DNA from: Cohnella rhizosphaerae
GTDB taxonomy: Bacteria; Bacillota; Bacilli; Paenibacillales; Paenibacillaceae
Assembly: GCF_029525575.1 (NCBI RefSeq)
Contig: NZ_JAPDIA010000008.1
Location: 1,054,001-1,118,000 of the forward strand
Direction: 5' to 3'
DNA length: 64,000 bases
Shown here in pieces: positions 59,938-64,000 of this stretch. A model generated the notes under the pieces. It had not been told where the DNA came from and did not search any database. It saw only the letters and a list, made by a program, of their open reading frames with translations. Within the stretch, counting starts at the first letter, position 1. Each line of letters opens with the position of its first letter. The position numbers and the translations under genes are program-made.

Positions 59938-60829
59938 ATGTCTTTATTAATCGGCTCGCACGTATCGATGTCCGGCCCCCGCATGCTGCTGCAGGCCAGC
60001 GAGGAAGCGGCCTCATATGGCGCGAATACGTTTTTGATCTATACCGGCGCGCCGCACAACTCTCGCCGCAAGCCGATCGAAGCGCTCCAGATCGAACCGG
60101 GCGCCGCCCACATGCGCGAGCACGGCATCTCCAACATCGTCGTTCACGCGCCGTTTATTATCAACCTTGCGAACACCTTCTCGCCGCGCACGTTCGAATT
60201 CGGCATCGAGATGCTTCGCGAGGAGCTCGCGCGCACGGAAGCGCTTGGCAGCCGGCAGCTGGTCCTGCATCCCGGCTCGCATGTCGGCGCAGGCGCCGAA
60301 GCGGGAATCGCCCGCATCGTCGAAGGACTTAACGAAGCGCTGTCCGAACGCCGTGGCGTACAGGTATCGCTCGAGACGATGGCGGGGAAAGGTACGGAGT
60401 GCGGCCGAAGCTTCGAGGAACTGGCGCGGATCATCGACGGTGTCGCGCACAACGAGCGTTTGTCCGTCTGTCTCGACACCTGCCATATCCACGATGCGGG
60501 CTATGACGTCGCGGCCGACTTCGACGGCGTTCTGGACGAATTCGACCGCATCGTCGGCCTGGATCGGCTGAAGGTGCTGCATATCAACGATTCGAAGCAC
60601 GATCGAGGCTCGCGCAAGGACAGGCACGAAAATATCGGTCATGGCCGAATCGGATTAAAAGCGCTTCGATATGTCGTCCGTCACCCCCCAGCTTCAGGGG
60701 CTGCCCATGCTGCTCGAGACGCCGTCGATCGGCGCGAAGAAGTACGTTAACCCGCCTTACAAGCATGAGATCGCGCTGCTTCGCGGCGAAGTGGACGAGC
60801 CCGTCGTGAAGACGTCTGCAGTGTCTTGA
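59938..60829 (+). CDS. nfo: Endonuclease IV (deoxyribonuclease IV), one homopolymer frameshift
   Basis: About 296 residues after shortening C6 at 60684-60689 to five, which restores HPQLQGLPMLLETPSIGAKK and an end at KTSAVS. The zinc-cluster motifs are present: IGSHVSMSG, VLHPGSHVGAG, SLETMAGKGTE, VCLDTCHIHDAGYD and LHINDSKHDRGSRKDRHENI. It nicks DNA at abasic sites in base-excision repair. GGAGG precedes both ATG 59929 and 59938; the latter has better spacing. Monocistronic, after the gcv terminator. Confidence 0.94.
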
Positions 60830-60841
60830 ATCAATCACAAT

Positions 60842-61022
60842 ACCTGCAAATATACATCCTTTTTTAGAAGAGACCGACCTATTCAGAAAAAAAGATGCGA
60901 ATATGCATTTATTTTCCTCTTTCGGCGGCATAATCGGCATGTACTTTAAAATTACCTGCGCATTTGCAGGAATTTCATCCAGTGTCGCTAGGTAAGCAGA
61001 AAATACATGTACGAATGCAGGT
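60842..61022. repeat. Intergenic palindromic element with ACCTGCA ends
   Basis: The 375-bp gap after nfo has no supported gene. It begins with ACCTGCAAATATACATC (60842) and ends with ATACATGTACGAATGCAGGT (61003-61022), which are approximate inverted copies. Two more related motifs lie between: GATGCGAATATGCATT (60894) and ACCTGCGCATTTGCAGG (60953). The layout is that of a foldback or REP-like interspersed element. Confidence 0.6.
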
Positions 61023-61112
61023 TTTTCGACTCACCAAACCTCCGAAAAGCGCCGACGCACCAAATGCGCGCTCACCAGTCTTTCAGTTTGCCGCCGCCCA
61101 AGCCAGAATGTT

Positions 61113-61147
61113 AAAAAAACGGTGAAGCCGCGTGCGCTTCACCGTTC
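61113..61147 (-). terminator. Intrinsic terminator of the FusB-family gene
   Basis: Minus strand: AACGGTGAAGC-gcacgcg-GCTTCACCGTT followed by TTTT. An 11-bp stem. Confidence 0.9.
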
Positions 61148-61205
61148 ATTGCTCTGCCTGCTGCTTTACTGACCTTACTTAACTTTCTTCACCTTGCGAT
61201 TGCCA

Positions 61206-61856
61206 CTACTTCACCACATTGTTCAAAAATTGCTCGATCGGTGCCGTATCCGTGATGTTGCCGTTGCAGACGACGCTGTCCGCGCACATATAATTGCCGA
61301 TCGCCTTGTAATAGTCCGGCGAAGCGTTCGCGGGCCTGGACTTCGTAAGCGCAGTGAACAGGCCGACTTCCGTCTGCCGGTTGCAGACGAAGCAGGTCCC
61401 CTTCTTGTTCGTGGCCGTGAACCGGCCTTCGATGCCGACGAGCCGTCCGTCCAGCGGGTACACGATAAACAGCTTGTTCGCGGCGATGTCCGACCAACCC
61501 AGATAGCTGATCGCCTTCCTGTCGAGCGCGGCCAGATCCGGAAGCTTCAGCTTCTTGATCTTCGGGAACAACTTTTTCAGCTGCTGCTCCGTCCCCGTCT
61601 CGAACGGTATCCGGCAGGTCTCCAGAGAAGCCAGATACAGCTGAAATTCCGGCGCCGTTCCCAGCTCTATACCCCGCAGCACAATCTGAAGCGCCTCTAT
61701 GCTCGCTTCCGGAAATGCCTCAGTGAGCTTGAACTGCATATTCGAACGGACCGATTCGACGATCTTCGGGTCCGCGACGGTCGCGCAGGCTTGCTGCAGA
61801 AGACCGACTTGTTTTTTGATCAGGTTATATTGGTGGTTTCTAATGAATGGTTGCAT
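61206..61856 (-). CDS. FusB-family elongation factor G-binding protein
   Basis: 216 residues, the FusB/FusC length. The N-terminal helical part starts FIRNHQYNLIKKQV, the middle has KLKLPDLAALDRKAISYLGW, and the C-terminal zinc finger shows GTCFVCNRQ and NYMCADSVVCNGNITD with four cysteines. FusB proteins bind EF-G and release it from the ribosome, giving fusidic-acid protection; homologues in soil Firmicutes are often intrinsic. The terminator at 61113 follows. It may have its own promoter in the 173-bp gap before it. Confidence 0.85.
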   Translation of the reverse strand: MQPFIRNHQYNLIKKQVGLLQQACATVADPKIVESVRSNMQFKLTEAFPEASIEALQIVLRGIELGTAPEFQLYLASLETCRIPFETGTEQQLKKLFPKIKKLKLPDLAALDRKAISYLGWSDIAANKLFIVYPLDGRLVGIEGRFTATNKKGTCFVCNRQTEVGLFTALTKSRPANASPDYYKAIGNYMCADSVVCNGNITDTAPIEQFLNNVVK

Positions 61857-61870
61857 GCTTTCAGCCCCTT

Positions 61871-61891
61871 AATTAGTATAGTTCGCTAATT
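61871..61891. promoter_or_regulatory. Inverted repeat upstream of the FusB-family gene
   Basis: AATTAG-tatagttcg-CTAATT lies 15-35 bp upstream of the FusB-family start and overlaps likely promoter sequence, so it is a candidate repressor or activator site. Confidence 0.4.
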
Positions 61892-62029
61892 AGGTGCAAA
61901 GCCCACGATTAGAAACGATAACGCTGGTACGGGCGATCGATTAAAGCTGAAAGTCCGGCCCCATGCAAAGTATCGCCCTGTTCGCAGGCTTTGCATGAGT
62001 TAAGCGCATTCCGGCAAAGTGATTTGCCA

Positions 62030-62974
62030 TCAACTAACGCCCCCCTCTCCACTTGCATTATACCGAACGTCGTAGTCAGGGACAAATATTTCTCTGAACT
62101 GTCCGGCCCATGGCTCCAGCATTGGAGGCAACAGCTCGTAAAGCTCGTTCGCTTTGTCTTTATAAAGCGCCTGCACGACCTTGCAATATTCGATGCAGCC
62201 CGAATCCCGCGCGTACTGCACGAATTCGCGCTGTCTCTCGGCGAACTGCTCGCGCGACAGCGTACCCGCATAATATTCGTTCAGCGCCGGGAATTCTGCA
62301 TGGCTGTCTTCGAGCATGAAAAGGACGGGCAGCGTACGCTTTTTATGCAAAAGATCGTTCTTGAAGTCAAGCCTCAGTACGTCTCTTGCGTCATTCTCGA
62401 TCTGGGACACGATGCCCCCGCATACCGCCAGCTGGTTCAGCGTCTCCTGCACATTGGAGTCGACCCCGTCGACAAGCGCAGATCCCATATAGACGGCCAG
62501 CTGCAATAGAGTGCCGGATTTATCGGCAACCATGTGAAAATAATCTTCTTCTGACAGCACCTTATCGGTGATGTCCGCCTGCTGTCCTTGAATCGACCTA
62601 GCCAGCAGACTGCCGACGGCGCTGCCGATCCCTGACTGGCCGCATTGGCCGAGGATCGCCGCGAACATCGCCAGCACCGCGTTGAGCGTAACCGCCGGCT
62701 CGCATGTCATCCAAGGCCTGTTCGGGCTATCCCGATCCTGCAGGTCGTCCACGATGTCCAGCAGCAGGATGATCAGCTCCGTCAGCGCTGCGTGCCGCTC
62801 CAAGTCTGGCGACCGTCCACCCAGCATCCGATGCGTACAGCGGGTCATTTCTGCCCAGGACGTCTTTTCGGAGGCCTTCTCCGCAATAAAGCTCCGCAGC
62901 GTCGCGTTCAGCGTAGGCTCCAGCGCGTATTCGTCAACCATGCGGTGAAGCTCCAACAGAATGCTCTCGTCCAT
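62030..62974 (-). CDS. ComQ-like isoprenoid synthase
   Basis: 314 residues, all-helical class-1 isoprenoid synthase. The first Asp-rich motif is LLLDIVDDLQDRD, as in ComQ (DDxxD type); the second region reads IVSQIENDARDV, then FKNDLLHKKRTLPVLF. ComQ prenylates the Trp of ComX pheromones. ATG 62974 has GAGAGGGAG upstream, 13 bp after the response-regulator stop. A C6 run at 62040-62045 just before the stop may be one too long; with five C the chain would continue to 61909. No ComX-like peptide with a Trp near its C-terminus is found nearby, so a polyprenyl-diphosphate role is possible. Confidence 0.65.
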   Translation of the reverse strand: MDESILLELHRMVDEYALEPTLNATLRSFIAEKASEKTSWAEMTRCTHRMLGGRSPDLERHAALTELIILLLDIVDDLQDRDSPNRPWMTCEPAVTLNAVLAMFAAILGQCGQSGIGSAVGSLLARSIQGQQADITDKVLSEEDYFHMVADKSGTLLQLAVYMGSALVDGVDSNVQETLNQLAVCGGIVSQIENDARDVLRLDFKNDLLHKKRTLPVLFMLEDSHAEFPALNEYYAGTLSREQFAERQREFVQYARDSGCIEYCKVVQALYKDKANELYELLPPMLEPWAGQFREIFVPDYDVRYNASGEGGVS

Positions 62975-62987
62975 GTCCGTCTCCCTC

Positions 62988-63623
62988 TCAGCCCTGATAT
63001 TGCGGGCTCTGCACGAATCTCTCAATCGCCTGCGCACGCGTCTGAACGCCCAGCTTCTCGTAGATGCGCCGCAAATAATTGTCGACCGAACGTTTGCTGA
63101 TATACATTTGCTCGGCGATCTTCTCGTACGTATCGCCCTTGATGATCAGCGTCATCAACAGCACCTCTTCGTCCGTCAACAGCTGGTTGACGGCGTCTTT
63201 GCCCGTTACGTTCTTGAGCTGCGGCAGCATGCTCTGCGGCAGGACGATGTGATCGTCCAGCACGCAAGCGACGATATGCTTCATCGTCGACTCGGTGACG
63301 CCTTTGGAGATGATGCCTCCGATGAGGCCGGACAACAGAAAAGGCAGCAAATCCGATACATCGACGCCCGTGAAAATAATGATTTTGAGGTTGGGATGCG
63401 CCGCCTTTAATTGCTCCGCGACCTGCGTGCCGCTCAGATCGGGCAACTGATAATCCAACAGCACCAGATCGGGACGCACGGCAGCGGCTAGCTGAAGGGC
63501 ATCCTCACCGCTCTTTGCAAACCCAGCTGTCTCGATTCTGTCCATCTGGCTAACAAGCTGCAGCGTCGCCTGCGCCATCAGCGGATGGTCGTCCACGACG
63601 ATCGTTTTATATTTTCGCTTCAT
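62988..63623 (-). CDS. NarL/FixJ-family response regulator
   Basis: 211 residues. The receiver domain has TIVVDDHPLMAQATLQL and the phosphoacceptor Asp in LVLLDYQLPDLSG. The C-terminal LuxR-type HTH has YEKIAEQMYISKRSVDNYLR and VQTRAQAIERF. ATG 63623 overlaps the kinase stop (ATGA), so both are translated together. ComA, DegU and LiaR belong to this class; with a ComQ-like gene next to it a ComA-type role is suggested. Confidence 0.9.
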   Translation of the reverse strand: MKRKYKTIVVDDHPLMAQATLQLVSQMDRIETAGFAKSGEDALQLAAAVRPDLVLLDYQLPDLSGTQVAEQLKAAHPNLKIIIFTGVDVSDLLPFLLSGLIGGIISKGVTESTMKHIVACVLDDHIVLPQSMLPQLKNVTGKDAVNQLLTDEEVLLMTLIIKGDTYEKIAEQMYISKRSVDNYLRRIYEKLGVQTRAQAIERFVQSPQYQG

Positions 63624-64000
63624 GCCGTCATCCCTTCTTTAAGCGGGATTGCGGCGCTGAACGACATGCCGCTGCCTTGGCCGGACTTGATCTCGAATAC
63701 GCCGCGCATCGATAAAATTCTGCTCTTCAACTGCTCCAAACCGATATGCGAGCCTCCGATCTCGCGTACGGCGTCCTTTCCGGACATGAAGCCCATTCCG
63801 TCGTCGCGGTACTGAACAATCAGTTTGCCGCTGGAAGCGCTAAGGCTAAAATTCACTTTGGTTGCGTTCGAATGCTTCTTGGCATTATTGATCAGTTCCT
63901 GGAAGACGCGGAAGAGATGACGCTTCATCTCGATATCGCAGGATTCGATCATGTCGATCCCCCCCGTACCTGAACTCAATTTCAAAAGGAAGAGTGGTTT
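63620..64000 (-). CDS. Sensor histidine kinase, C-terminal part (window edge; one homopolymer frameshift)
   Basis: Only the ATPase end is present. After shortening C7 at 63959-63965 to six, the chain reads LPFEIEFRYGGIDMIESCDI, then the N-box FRVFQELINNAKKHSNATK, the G1 box YRDDGMGF and the G2 region SHIGLEQLKSRI. This is the HATPase domain of NarX/DegS/ComP-type kinases (HisKA_3 group). The sensor and membrane part lie beyond the window. It is the first gene of the kinase, regulator, ComQ-like unit. Confidence 0.87.
   Translation of the reverse strand, partial: KPLFLLKLSSGTGGIDMIESCDIEMKRHLFRVFQELINNAKKHSNATKVNFSLSASSGKLIVQYRDDGMGFMSGKDAVREIGGSHIGLEQLKSRILSMRGVFEIKSGQGSGMSFSAAIPLKEGMTA

Noticed and set aside
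58172..60016. 614-codon minus-strand ORF over gcvPB
   Set aside because: Antisense shadow; gcvPB motifs are intact on the plus strand.
61909..62040. ComX-like precursor after the ComQ-like gene
   Set aside because: Candidate peptides (27 and 35 residues) lack a Trp near the C-terminus; the longer frame is better seen as a possible extension of the synthase.

Overview
The window looks like part of a Paenibacillaceae chromosome (Paenibacillus/Cohnella type). The evidence is a moderately high GC content, many TTG/GTG starts behind strong Shine-Dalgarno sites, a GerA-type spore germinant receptor, an S-layer-homology (SLH) surface protein, a YesM/YesN-type two-component system beside LplB/LplC-type permeases, a tandem glycine riboswitch with split gcvPA/gcvPB, and an EF-G-binding FusB-family protein. 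No rRNA, tRNA, CRISPR array, IS element or prophage was seen.

Layout. 1-4.6 kb: the end of an MFS transporter, an aldehyde dehydrogenase, an SDR, then two decayed genes (SDR and UxaA-type dehydratase). 4.8-9.3 kb: a reactive-sulfur cluster (rhodanese chimera, CstR-like repressor, DsrE-like protein, TauE/SafE permease, rhodanese-MBL fusion, TusA-rhodanese fusion) with three matching 16-bp operator-like palindromes. 9.3-19.2 kb: a carbohydrate locus of esterase, YesN-type regulator, YesM-type kinase, solute-binding lipoprotein, two permeases and a GH35 beta-galactosidase. 19.8-27.8 kb: one giant gene (about 2,650 aa) for an exported parallel-beta-helix protein with three C-terminal SLH domains. 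28-31 kb: phosphoesterase, EamA transporter and DeoR regulator. 31-35.2 kb: a germinant receptor locus with gerAB convergent to gerAA-gerAC. 35.3-41.6 kb: RibD-C-like reductase, histidine phosphatase, ribA-ribD, VOC protein, MGDG-synthase-like glycosyltransferase and PAP2 phosphatase. 41.9-42.5 kb: an array of 51-bp tandem repeats. 42.6-52.7 kb: an eight-gene sugar operon ending in L-fucose isomerase, divergent from a DeoR regulator. 52.8-55.3 kb: erythromycin-esterase-like protein and threonine-aldolase-like enzyme. 55.4-59.8 kb: glycine riboswitch and gcvT-gcvPA-gcvPB. 59.9-64 kb: endonuclease IV, a FusB-family protein, and a ComQ-like isoprenoid synthase behind a NarL-type regulator and a histidine kinase cut by the window edge.

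The most important caveat concerns the sequence itself. About 30 genes or gene boundaries are disrupted, and each disruption is cured by removing exactly one base from a homopolymer run of 5 to 9. The same correction also separates three apparent protein fusions (permease-permease, GerAA-GerAC, dehydrogenase-epimerase) into ordinary overlapping gene pairs. I treat these as probable +1 sequencing or assembly errors and annotate the genes as single CDSs across the shifts. The SDR and UxaA remnants at 3.5-4.6 kb have internal deletions and look genuinely decayed.

No single element is provably a new system. The best candidates are the sugar operon with its unusual enzyme mix, the multi-module surface beta-helix protein, the CstR-type sulfur regulon with its chimeric rhodanese, the kinase/regulator/ComQ-like cluster, and the 51-bp repeat array.
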